DNA of 64,000 nucleotides from positions 2,046,001-2,110,000 of the forward strand of contig JAVHKY010000046.1 of assembly GCA_035079385.1 (NCBI GenBank), written 5' to 3'. This stretch comes from Aspidiotus rigidus. Its lineage: Eukaryota; Arthropoda; Insecta; Hemiptera; Diaspididae. Positions 43,220-53,430 of this stretch are shown in pieces. The notes under the pieces are model-generated. The model did not search any database. It saw only the letters and a list, made by a program, of their open reading frames with translations, and was not told where the DNA came from. Made by a program: the position numbers and the translations under genes. Positions within the stretch are counted from its first letter, which is position 1; every line of letters begins with the position of its first letter.

Positions 43220-43810
43220 AAACTTTTTTGTCACAGTTATAACAGTTAAGAAATTAAGCCCTAGGTTTATTGATAAATAAATGGGGATAAGTATTGTTTT
43301 ACTTTTGCGCTACAAAAGTGCAAAAACAGCATGGAGTCCCAAGCTTACAGTGCCAGATTTGTTGCTTACTTTTAGGAATAACTTAACCTAACCTTTCAAA
43401 CAACAGGATTTTGGAAGCTGAAAGAATTAGGTCAATGTTTTGCAAAAATTGGGTGTTGTTGTCAAACTCTGAATTCAAACGGTCATAATGGTAATTGGTT
43501 AGACGGTCAAAATCTGAAATTTCAAACGGTCACAATCTCACAATCTGAAAATTTTCAAATGGTCAAATGATTAGGTCAAAACTGTTATTGGTCAATTGGT
43601 TATGGTCCAATGTCAATCACTAGGCCTACTTGTTAATAGTCAGTTGGTCCAGGATGTCATTTGAAACGGTTACTGGTCAATTGGTCAAAAATGTTCATCA
43701 TTTTTGTCAAACTGTTATCAGTCAATCGATCAAAATTGGTTCATTTCATTTGGTCAAACGGTTATAACCTTTATAAATCCAAACGGTCACAACCCCTAAT
43801 ATTATTAATT
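43220..43810. repeat. Degenerate (A)ACGGTCA / TTGGTCAA repeat field
   Basis: Motifs such as aaacggtcataat, ttggtcaattggtca and ggttataac recur more than a dozen times without a fixed period (densest 43480-43810). The same motifs appear at the ends of the neighbouring inverted-repeat element and near 53780-53850. They may be subterminal transposase-binding-type repeats of a hAT-like family; this is inference. Confidence 0.45.
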
Positions 43811-44000
43811 ATTCAAACCTAATCATCAAAGTATCATAAATTACCAGATGTAAATTCGAAATATGAAATATGAGATAACAATGTCATAATATCATGCCAA
43901 CCTACAAATTGAAAAATTGAAATAAAAAAACACTCAATACATAGGAGGCACGCCGAAGGCGCGCCGTCCTGTCTAGTTACCCTTGATGTAGATCCTTTTG

Positions 44001-44394
44001 AAGCCTCGTCCACACGAGGGAAAAAAATACAATAGGGGAATATGCGCGCGCACGCTCATTTTCTCCTGTGATACATTACAAAAATCCATCCACACGTGTG
44101 ATGTGAGAAAAGTAGTGTTACGTATGCTGCTATCTGCGTGGCTGTCTGTAGGCGTATGGCGATCACATTGTTAGTAACGCACTCTTACTGTGCACACCCA
44201 ACACTACTCACATTTCCCTTCAAATTCTCCCCAAGAAGTTGAACACGTTCAACTTCGTTTTCACCTCATATTCTCACTTTTTCTCTCATCACACGTGTGG
44301 ATGGAATTTTGTATCACAGGAGAAAATGAGCGTACGCGCGCATATTCCCCTATCGCATTCTCCCGTTTTTTTTTCCCTCCTGTGGATGAGGCTT
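44001..44394. mobile_element. Foldback MITE with about 115-bp inverted ends
   Basis: aagcctcgtccacacgaggg (44001) faces its near-complement ending gtggatgaggctt (44394). The arms continue through gggaatatgcgcgcgcac, tttctcctgtgatac and catccacacgtgtgat. The flanking duplication is unclear. The open frames 44190-44464 on both strands are artefacts of the inverted arms. Confidence 0.8.
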
Positions 44395-45045
44395 TAGGAT
44401 CTTGGTGCGGAGAACCATTTACAATGCACTGACGTGGAAATGCCCTGTGCTCTGTATGTTCCAAAATTAGGGACGTATATCCATGTACGCCAATATTTTG
44501 TTATAACTTGATTAGGAAACATTTTATTGGAGAACCAATACACCACTGGATTTTTTGTTGAAAATAGCGTTTTGATATCATTATTGCTTTACAGAAAACA
44601 AAATATAGGCTTTTTGCCGATTCGGACCGGGCATATTGTGGATTCACTAGCGTCACCTGTGTTAAATACCTAGAAAGTACTGATAAGCAAACGGTGATTG
44701 TGACTTGAAACCCGAAACTAAAGATGATTTTTTAGTTTTTCTTCAATTTCTCCAAAAATAATGAATTTAGGCGTGTACCCGTGAACAAAATTGAAGAGCG
44801 GAAAATTTTCCCTCAAAAGAAAATATTTTTGAGAGATTTTAAAAAATTCAAAAATTTTGCGTGACGCTAGCATTGCCCGGTCTGAAACAAAGTTCTGAAT
44901 GTAGGTACGTCCTTCTCACTTTCTACGGCGGATTGGGCCTCTCAACTCTGACTATATTATCCATTATACCTTATCACATCTGGGCACGTTTTTTTCGGTT
45001 GCTTTATACACGCTAGCTCAGTCCACATAATATACAGTCAAAGGC

Positions 45046-45310
45046 ACAGTATAAGATGAAGAGGTAATGACACAACGCTAAAATCGTGTCCGCAGTTCTG
45101 AAGTTGTACATAAAAACTTCCACTAGGTTTTTAGCGAAGACTCAGGCGGTTTCCCTGTTCCTTGCACACCCCAACTTCGCCAAGACGTTACCGTTGGTAC
45201 CCTAGTATTGATGAAATTTCCAAGGATTATAAAAAATCCAAGAATTTACTGATTCTTTCAAAATTTTATAGAGCAGATTAAATGGTATTTTTATACCACA
45301 GTCAGAATAC
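45046..45310 (+). mobile_element. Partial copy of the 17981-18442 MITE
   Basis: From cacagtataagatgaagagg (45046) through gagacgttaccg-like and ttaccgttggtaccctagta to ccacagtcagaatac (45310) it matches the first two thirds of the 17981 element. A tagtgttgggcactatcggt sequence with hAT-like character follows directly, so the copy was cut by another insertion. Confidence 0.65.
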
Positions 45311-45437
45311 TAGTGTTGGGCACTATCGGTTGTACTATCGATACTACCGATAGTATTGGTAACTGGAAAACTATCCATAGAATATCACCACTATCGTCAC
45401 TACCGGTAGTATGTAGTTCTATGAACCTTTTGTATTA

Positions 45438-46229
45438 CCGTATACGTGCGACTATAACACCCACCATTTTTCAGATTTTGAACATTTCAAATCTCTACTG
45501 GGTGTTATACGCGCGTCAGAAACTAACTTTTTTCTATCAGCTGAAAAGCATGTTGAAACATGCTGCTACTCATGTAAAAAAGGGAAGAACATTGAACACG
45601 TTCGGATGGGTATCTTTTGTTGAGTGGAATTGTTGTACAATTCGCATGAGGACACAACTGTAGGTGCGTTAGAGTCGTGCCCTAAAAGGGGATTCGGCAA
45701 AAATTGCCATAAACCTGTATAAAACTAAAACGGGCTGTATCTTTGTCAATACTGAAAAATACAAAAAAGTAGAGCATTTTTTTATTATTTTCATTCATAG
45801 AATAACCTAAAAGAAGAAAAAATTAAGATTACAACAATTTTCTGTAACATCCCCTTTTCAGGCAGCTTCCAAAAATGGCCACCACAGTTTTCATAGAGGG
45901 CGCCTACTTTGTGTCCTCATGCGAATATCAGTTCGTATACCGTAGGTGGTCGTTCGAGTGGTCATTAGAATTGTTTTAGCAAAATTTTTAAAATGTCGAC
46001 CGGTAATTCAGTTGTCAGATGAATGGCCTACAGTATGAAAACAAAAAAAAATGTATTTCTCTACGCTGAGAAGAATGGGAATAGACCGGCACAACGTGAA
46101 TTTACCTTTAATATATTTGATGATGAAAAAAGTACCCAATAAAATTGTGCGTGTTATAATTGCAACTAAAAAGTTTTTCTGAAATGAGTTCTTAAAATTC
46201 TACTGCGTGTTATAGTCGCGCGTATACGG
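45438..46229 (+). mobile_element. pogo/Tigger-like element with TA target duplication
   Basis: Ends ccgtatacgtgcgactataa (45438) and the complement ending cgcgcgtatacgg (46229) lie between TA dinucleotides (45436-45437 and 46230-46231). Subterminal copies of gtgttatacgcgcg occur at both ends. A short coding remnant with a CENP-B/pogo-type DNA-binding motif is inside. One-ended relatives occur at 2664-2770. It has landed at the edge of the MULE fossil at 46240. Confidence 0.75.
46023..46142 (+). pseudogene. Tigger/pogo N-terminal DNA-binding fragment
   Basis: The 39-codon frame reads KNVFLYAEKNGNRPAQREFT. The string YAEKNGNRPAQREF fits the helix-turn-helix (BrkDBD/CENP-B N type: YAxxxGNRAAxRKF) of Tigger/pogo transposases. 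The DDE domain is absent. The element is therefore a deletion derivative of an autonomous pogo-type transposon. Confidence 0.6.
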
Positions 46230-46239
46230 TAGCTCATCG

Positions 46240-46812
46240 TATTCACGTTGAGTCAACAAAGGTGGAAGAACAAGATCTCCATATTGTTATTTCAACAAAA
46301 AGGTTACTGGCGATCGCGAGTAAGTCAGTAATGGTACAAACCGATTCTACTTACAAACTAAATTGGAAGTGGCAACAGAAAATCGAGCAGTCCTACAGCG
46401 AACCGACTGTCATGGTACTCACTATTTTGTGGGTTCCTCGACCTTGCAAGAGCCGCTGACTACCAAATTTTTGTCTGCCGCCAAAAGAGTGGAAGGAAAG
46501 TGGAAGAATTTCCACAAGTTTCAAAAATATGGCAACAGGATCTGGAACGTCTTCCTACATTCAACAAGCCTCGATATTTCTACTTGTACGTGCCCGTATT
46601 TCTTCAAACATGCAGATTGTAAACATTCGTTGGGAATGAAAATAAGGTTGAAATTAGTGCAAGTACCGCAGGAAGCCAAAAATATACCCCTCGGCCAACG
46701 TCGAAAACGTGGCCGACCATCAAGGGCAATCAAGCCTTATTGGTGCGGTAGGTACGTGGATCACAGTAAAACTAAGAATAACATATTTCAAATTTTTTTA
46801 ATGGGTTTTTAA
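46240..46812 (+). pseudogene. MULE transposase fossil with SWIM finger, internally deleted
   Basis: The upstream part (frame 46262-46459) reads HIVISTKRLLAIASK and MVQTDSTYKLNW, the region around the first catalytic Asp of this MULE group (ISTKRLL...T-D-x-T-Y-K-L-N-W). Directly after it the frame changes and the C-terminal part follows (46363-46812): CTCPYFFKHADCKHSLGMKI (SWIM, C-x-C-x(n)-C-x-H), then QRRKRGRPSRAIK. The second Asp, the catalytic Glu and everything between are missing, so about 150-200 residues have been deleted. It is a different lineage from the 34691 FLYWCH element. Confidence 0.78.
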
Positions 46813-47241
46813 TAAATTTTTCGGTTCGATTATTTTTATCTAGTTCAATACATTTTTATATTGCGCATGTTTTCATTTTTTACGCGTTTTTTATTATCTT
46901 TATGTGAAATGTTCAATGTCTTGTTGCAACAATTTTTTTTCTGTTTAAAAGACACGATTTTTATGTGTTTTTCTCCTTTTTCTGTGTGGCTTTAAATGCA
47001 TGCCTTAATTAATTATTATACGAAATAATGTACATGGCACATGGTTTTTTCACAAACAAAAATGGAGAAATCAGGAAAAAATCAGAAATCAGTTCATGAA
47101 CAACTTTAACATTACCTTTTCTCCAAAACATAGTCGTTGGAAAAACTACCAAAAACTTTTGGAGGTTGTTCAGTTATCAACCTGTTGTACTACCGGAGGT
47201 GCCCATTCAGCTCATCACTACTACTCCACAATCAGTGAACT

Positions 47242-47869
47242 CAGGGGCTGGGATCACGGATTGAAAATTGGCAACCTGTGATCCATATTCGGATAATTTT
47301 TTTCCCCGCTTTTTACGATCCGCGGATCATGGATCACTGATTCCCGGATCACAGATCAAAAATTGGCGATCCGTATTCGGATCATTTTTTTCCCGCGCTT
47401 CATGATCCGCGATTGATCTGGATCATTTTTTCATTCATGGTTGATTTGACCCGAATCATTTGGATTGCACGTTTTTTTTTTTTTTTTTCTTGCTTCAGAT
47501 CAAAGTGAAAAGCTCTAGCCTTATAATTTTTTCACGTTGAAAATTAACTCCATTCTACATGGAGAAAGATGGATGAAAAAAAAATTATCTTCTATTTGAG
47601 TTCTCGTTTTCATTGTTTACGTACTTCAGGGAATTCTGTCTTGCTCTTTGCTTAAAATAACTATTCGCGGATCACGGATAATCCCAAATCACGGATCAAA
47701 TGTTCTGATCCGCAATTGATTGATCCGTTGGATTGCAAAGAAATGTTACTGACCCGTGATCCGGATCGTTGTCAATGAACGATGATTGTTCCGCGATCTG
47801 ATCCACCGAAAGCCTGATGATTCGCGATCCGCGATCCGGATCAAATTTTCGTGAGCCATGCCCACCCCT
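47242..47869. mobile_element. hAT-like element rich in GATCCG/GGATCA motifs
   Basis: Left end caggggctgggatcacggat (47242) and right end gagccatgcccacccctc (47869) form an imperfect CAGGGGTGGGCA-type hAT terminus. Between them, more than 15 copies of gatcc/ggatca/gatccgcg motifs occur in both orientations, denser near the ends. Without a clear 8-bp duplication the exact limits are uncertain. No coding frame remains. Confidence 0.6.
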
Positions 47870-47923
47870 CATTCTGAGTAAACAACCATTAAAGTGGTGC
47901 TAACAGGATATTTTCGTCAAAGG

Positions 47924-48161
47924 CACAGAGTAAACAGAGGTCGTCTTCGCTATGCTCATAACGTTAAAAAATACGGGCATCATTCAAATTTGTAGTTCAG
48001 GTTCGCCGAACGCGTTGAGTGCGCGTCTGCATACAGCTGTATACAACGCAAATTGTTGAGTGTTGCTGATTCACCGCTCGGTCAACTGCGTTAGGCGAAC
48101 CCTAAACTATAAATTTGACTGATGCCCGTGTCTCGAGCGCGTTCAAACGGTTTACTCTGTG
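47924..48161. mobile_element. hAT-like MITE with CACAGAGTAAAC ends
   Basis: The ends cacagagtaaac and its complement are flanked by gtcaaagg (47916-47923) and gttaaagg (48162-48169), an 8-bp duplication with one mismatch. Inner inverted segments (gggcatcattcaaatttgta / tataaatttgactgatgccc and aggttcgcc / ggcgaacc) are conserved. Confidence 0.78.
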
Positions 48162-48437
48162 GTTAAAGGGTACAACATCTTATACCTTATATATAATCAA
48201 AACATCACGTTCTTTGGCTTTCTTCCAAGTATTATTATACAAGGGGTAACATGAATTGCAAAAGAAAACAAATAGCTCACACAATGTAGAGAGCAGTTGA
48301 GGATGCGGCGCCGGATGTCTTGATCCTCTAATGATTAACAAATTCAAATGGAAAGCCACCTAAAAAAGTTTTGAAATTGCTAGAGTAGACTAGGCTCCAA
48401 CTTTTGTATATTGTTGTGGCCACCGCTCTTAGCTATA

Positions 48438-48754
48438 CTAGTGCCCTATAATAATGAGTGAAGACAGGGATCGCCATATTCAGTCGTTACGTCATGATTA
48501 TTCCTTGCGGTTCCCTAAAAGGATGAGAAATTAATACAATTGGTGGAACTATTTTGTATCATTTAATAGCACTATGTTTTACATTTTACTTTGGCACTGA
48601 TACCTGTATTCTAAAACAAATTCTAGTAGTTCCTTTATAATTTTCAAATGGTGGTGAACTGTTATCAGTCAATGGAATGGGGAAGTCTGAAGATGAATAA
48701 TGAAGTAACGACTAAATATGGCGACCCATGTCCTCACTCGATTATATAGGGCTC
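48438..48754. mobile_element. MITE, GCCCTATAATAATGAGTG family, copy 1
   Basis: Near-palindromic ends gtgccctataataatgagtg and ...tatatagggctc are flanked by tagctata on both sides (48430-48437 and 48755-48762). It is about 80% like the copy at 52604-52925 along its length (for example gaaattaatacaattggtgg, ttttgtatcatttaatagca). Confidence 0.8.
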
Positions 48755-48762
48755 TAGCTATA

Positions 48763-49660
48763 CATTCCACTCTTCAGTTTTCGCACCAAATACCGCTACA
48801 TTCTACCAAAATTCATTCACCTTACATATCAACTATGTACACTCCAAAGGCACACTGATTTTTTCCCGTGATCTTTCCACATTCGTCTCCTTTTACATTT
48901 CTTCCTATTCCGTCTGCCGAATATTAAAATTTTATACCTATTATTTTAATTTTGTCACTGATTCTCGATCGTTTCTTCTTTCTTCTCGTAGATACATTCG
49001 ATATTAAATAACTTAAGTTACACCCTTCACATTTTTCCACTTTAATAGGCATCGACTTTATATTCAGATTAAACAGAGTAGTTTGGAGCAGCAGCTTTAT
49101 TGTACATCCGCGATTCCATTGCATTCTTCTTTCGTTGGTGTATCGTATTTTCTACTCTTATTCATGTTATTCATTTTCACGCCTAACTTTTCTCATTTCG
49201 TCTTCTTTTTCCTGATCCACTTTCAATGTACAAAATTCTATTTGTCTATTTATCTCAGTACTTCATATCTTCTCAGCATTTGTATGTATTGTGTATACCA
49301 TAGACGTAAAGGAAACCATTCAAACCTCTTTCCGTTGTAACTTGTAGGGAATAAAAGTTTTATATTTTAATTCCTTCATTTTTTCTTGCAAGCATTTTTT
49401 AAAATTGATTGATTAATTAAGTAGTGAGGAACCCTTAAAAATCATTGTTGTGTTATTTTTATGGGACTATAGACTATTACACACCATCACCTTCGAGTGT
49501 ACCGTGGAAAGTAGCGCTCCTAGCACATCTCCTATCGGCGAATCATTTAGTATGGTTGGAATTTGAAAAGCCAGCTGAAAGCTGAAAGTTCAAAGCCAAA
49601 GCCAGATAATTTGAAACAAACTGATAACCATTACCATTTTATCTTTGACTATATAGTACT
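48763..49660. other. Intergenic, pyrimidine-rich, no gene recognised
   Basis: T/C-rich sequence on the plus strand. The frame at 49083-49340 is Phe/Leu-rich, as expected from such composition. gggaataaaag near 49350 could be a polyadenylation signal, but no gene was found upstream. Confidence 0.35.
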
Positions 49661-49667
49661 TCCTGTA

Positions 49668-49875
49668 GGGCTTTTCCTTGTCGGCGCATTGCATACGTAT
49701 TCTCCTACCTGTTATTGAAATGGTGGTATTTTTAACATTGCTCTAATGGCAAAATACTCCACAATAAAAATGAGTATGCAATCCAGCAACACCCATGAGA
49801 GCAATGTTGTAAATACTACCATTTCGATAACACATAGGAGAATTAGTATGCAATGCGCTGACATGAAAAAGCTCT
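49668..49875. repeat. Foldback MITE, copy B (partner at 34196-34410)
   Basis: agggcttttccttgtcggcg faces the complement ending gaaaaagctct. Both arms share gcattgcatacgtattctcc and aatggtggtattt-like segments with copy A. Confidence 0.72.
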
Positions 49876-50140
49876 ATGGACTGACTTGACAAGGCATCCG
49901 TGGGTGGGTAGAATGAAGCCGCTATGTGAAGCAGGGAGGAGTCTGCCGTCCAAAGTGAGATGGACGTATATCCAAAACAACGATTCGGAGAATGATATAT
50001 TGCTATCAAAAAGAACGATAAAATTATTCTACAATTCTACAAATTTCTCAATTTCTAATATTTTTATCTAAGAATCCGATGGCCGTTTTAAATTTTTGTT
50101 AACGGCATTAGTTTTAAAGATATTCACTAATCATCATGTA

Positions 50141-50190
50141 AGTGGATATACGTCCCATTTGCCGACAAAGGAATAGGACGTATATCCACT
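50141..50190. repeat. Short imperfect palindrome (50 bp)
   Basis: agtggatatacgtccca (50141) faces ggacgtatatccact (ending 50190). The motif ggacgtatatcca also occurs singly near 44470 and 49960, so it belongs to a dispersed repeat. Confidence 0.7.
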
Positions 50191-50391
50191 TTCAAATAAT
50201 TTCATAGACGGAGCACACACGCACACACTTGCAGGTAAACCCGCCAGAAGATCCATTTTTCTAGATTCGTATTTCCGATATACGTCAATCTCCTTTGTAC
50301 GGCAGCAGTGGGAATACACTTGTACGGTGATAATTTTTGAGTAGGGTGCATTCACAACGTAACACAATTTGTCAAGGGCTATGAGTACTAG

Positions 50392-50609
50392 GGTACTATA
50401 GAGGGGGGGTATGGCAATACGCCATTTTAGCAGCAAAAAGAAGGCTCTTAAGCACGAACGCGTTCGCGCAGTGTCGCGGAATATTCGGCAGGGCCGGGCA
50501 ACATCGGTCACGTTCGTTTTCTCGCGATGCTTTGCGATACGCATTCTTACGTCGAACACTTCTTTTTGCTGCTAAAATGGCGTATTGCCATACCCCCCTT
50601 CATGGTACC
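50392..50609. mobile_element. 218-bp MITE flanked by a 13-bp direct repeat
   Basis: Ends ggtactatagagggggggta and the complement (gccatacccccc ... ggtacc) continue as a matched pair through caatacgccattttagcagc and aaaaag. The flanks are ctatgagtactag at 50379-50391 and 50610-50622, identical over 13 bp. The superfamily is not clear from the ends. Confidence 0.8.
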
Positions 50610-50987
50610 CTATGAGTACTAGGTCACCTCTAGTAAGGTAACAACGCTGGTGGGGTGCGGAAGGCATTCACAACGGCGCAGCAAATGCAGCGGAATTATT
50701 TATGAACTTCATTTTTTTGTGTGACAAGAATTTTATATAGTGTCAATACCTCTTTATTGTACCGCGGTTTGTGCTGAACCACTTGCAATTGCTTTTTTCA
50801 TCAGGTGCAGCCTCACGTTTGTTATTTTGTTCTGCGATCTTTTGATATTGTGTAGTTTTGATGTCACGTTCACATTGAAGGATGTATTAATAAGTCCATT
50901 CAGTTATGTTGTTGTTTTGTGGGTTTGTTGTAGTGTGTATTGGATTATCATGTATTTATTCATTCAGTAATGGACCGATTCCCTGGT

Positions 50988-51320
50988 GACGTCCAAGGCG
51001 TATAAAATAGAGAGGTGTGATCACTTAGCGTAGAAGTCAGGCGCAGGTAACGTTTTAATGACGTCACGGGAATGTAGGTTATACATAGCGCCTATGGATC
51101 AATTTCGAAAAAAATAAAATACACAAAAACTGTCGACTTAATCAAAAAATTGAAAAGAGGTAAATTTGTTCCCCGTGTAATTTCCTATCAGGTGACACCT
51201 ATGTTGGGAGTTTCTGTTAGAAAATCTAAAATCCATGTAATTAGACAGGGTATGCTGGTTGCGTTCTGTTTACTACCTAAGTGATCACACTTACTCATTT
51301 TATACACCTTGGGTGACGTC
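50988..51320. mobile_element. MITE with about 43-bp inverted ends
   Basis: ggtgacgtccaaggcgtata ... gtgtgatcactta faces taagtgatcacac ... tatacaccttgggtgacgtc. There are a few mismatches. The TSD is unclear. Confidence 0.7.
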
Positions 51321-51329
51321 ACAGTGTTG

Positions 51330-52600
51330 ATAACAGTGAGCAAACGTGAGTCAAAGTACCCATATTATTTTGTAATGGATATCACAATTATTGGACCAAT
51401 CCAATCATGATATCAATTTTCACAGAGAACAATTTGATCACATACAGATATTCAAAAACAAGATGTTACTAATTTATTATAGATCTCCATCTAGAATCTG
51501 GAAGTTCTTTAGAATTTAAATATGTAGCTTTGATTTTTAACGTACTTCTTGTTTTTGAATACTAGTACATGATCAAAACGTTCCCTGTGTATTCTTATGG
51601 GATTATAAATCTGCTGCACCAATGCCAGGAAGCATTCAATATAAATTTCAGATGTTGACGTTACGAAGATTTGGTCTGTAAATACATTTGCTCTATAAAT
51701 ACGATTGAAATGGAAAATGTTAAAGTTGTCGCGGGATAGTATCCCAGTGCTGAGAGATGAATTGCTGGAATTGGTTGGAACAATATAAATGAACATAAAT
51801 AGAGTATCTAAACCATCCATGATCGAAACCACGGTACACTAAAACGAAAGAATTGAAGGACTGTGGAGTATCATAGTAAACATGAAATTGATATGGAGTT
51901 ACAACTACAACGTATTTATTTATTTTTTATTATTAATATGTCTTGCGTTGATTTGTTATTCAAGGTTTGATGGGATCGGTATGCTATACAATTGACGGAA
52001 TTACTGTTTTCCGTTTCTTATGAAAGTGAAGAAAACTATTGACATTGAATAAAATACAAGAGACTCAGATTTCTCTTGTAGTTATGTAAGAGATAGTTGA
52101 AACTTTCTGAGGATAGAGATGCCAAGTATTACCAAAGGAGAAGAGAGCGTTATCAAAAAGAGTTGGAAAGCTAGCTGAAAGCTGAAAGAGTGAAGCCATA
52201 GTCAGATAATTTTGGAAAATAATTCTGTTCTGTTGTTCTGTGATCAAGATTATTGTAAGGACATCCGTAAAGAATAAACTTTAATTGACAGAGAATGATA
52301 ATTTACACAATATTAATAATCAGAAAGAAACATTCTTTCTTAATTGAAGAGGTATAGTTTGCGTGATTGTCAATTTGGATATTTGTCAATTCAACTCCAG
52401 ACAAGGCACGTTACTGTCATAACTGTTATAATAACGTTCGGGTCGGAAAACCTAAAAAGGATTGAGGACAAAAAAGTTCATTCATAATGTTTGCGCTAAT
52501 CGGCTTTAAAAAATTAACTATTTCCTCCTCTATTCTTTCTCATTTTCAATTAATATCATATGATCGATTTGCTCCCTAAGTTAGGATCGTGCTCGCTGTA
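51330..52600. other. Intergenic/repeat remnants, no gene recognised
   Basis: Includes sequence near 51585 resembling the inner part of the 18596-18994 MITE, an accacggtacactaaaa motif at 51828 like the 53947 TIR, and the dispersed agctgaaagctgaaag repeat near 52170 (also 33385, 49575). The 107-codon minus frame 51509-51832 matches nothing I know. Confidence 0.35.
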
Positions 52601-52603
52601 AAA

Positions 52604-52925
52604 GAGCCCTATAATAATGAGTGGGAACATGGATCGCCATATATGTATAGTCGTTACGTCATCATTAATCCTTGCAGGTCCCTGATTGGGTGAGAAATTA
52701 ATGAAATTGGTGGAGCTATTTTGTATCATTTAAAAGCACTACGTTTTGCAATTTACTTTGGCACGGATACCTGTGTTCTAAAACAAATTCTAGTATAGTA
52801 GTTTTCTCATAATTTTCTAATTGTGGTAAACTGCTATCAGTCATTGAAATATGGAAGTGTGGAGATGAATAATAACGTAACGATCACATATAGCGGCCCT
52901 GTCCTCGCTCGTTATTGTAGGGCTC
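52604..52925. mobile_element. MITE, GCCCTATAATAATGAGTG family, copy 2
   Basis: Ends gagccctataataatgagtg and cgttattgtagggctc are inverted copies. It aligns along its whole length with 48438-48754. A clear duplication was not seen at the flanks. Confidence 0.78.
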
Positions 52926-53167
52926 TAATTCTAGGAGGCTAAGAAAATTCAATTAACAGAGAGAACAAACCTCTTCCGGTCTGTCGCGGGGCGCTTGCTA
53001 TACATTTAACACTACATTCTAATGATTTTAACGATCTTCCTTCATCCATCACGCATCATCTAATGCGTTCATCTTTGTTTGAAAAAAAAGGTACGTGTGC
53101 AGTGTATGGGTGATAACAGGTCTCTATTACGGTAGCGGCCGGTGCGGTAGTCAGACTACCTCTACTC

Positions 53168-53430
53168 TGTTCACGTTGAGAAAGGATAGAAAGTAGTACC
53201 TCGAGAATAGAACGGTAGATTAAAATTACCTGGAGCTTTCCGTTCTCAAGGTACCACTTTCTATCCTTTCTTAACGTGAACGGAATATACCGTATAGTTT
53301 TGTAGTACTGTAGTACCACAGACCACTGATAATACCAATGGTTTTTGATAGTAACTGCCGGTAGTACCGGTAGAACTGCAGGTAGTACCGGTTGAACTGT
53401 CGATGGTACCGGTTGAACTACCGGTCAGCA
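53168..53430. repeat. Small foldback followed by a short ACCGGT-type tandem array
   Basis: gttcacgttgagaaaggata (53168) faces its near-complement ending at about 53282. At about 53349-53425 three or four units of the form taccggt(a/t)gaact follow one another. Read on the minus strand they give an SSTGT-type repeat peptide that I take to be meaningless. Confidence 0.55.

Noticed and set aside
44190..44464. Overlapping plus- and minus-strand open frames as genes
   Set aside because: They coincide with the right inverted arm of the MITE at 44001-44394.
50134..50559. 141-codon minus-strand frame
   Set aside because: It crosses the 50392-50609 MITE and a small palindrome; composition and boundaries do not look like a gene.
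50735..51845. A further CACGGTA-ended hAT element between 50735 and 51845
   Set aside because: The two motif copies point outward in the wrong sense to be termini of one element and the matches are short; no TSD was found.
53349..53425. Minus-strand SSTGT repeat peptide as a mucin-like protein
   Set aside because: It is a short tandem DNA array with only three or four units and no signal peptide or conserved frame.
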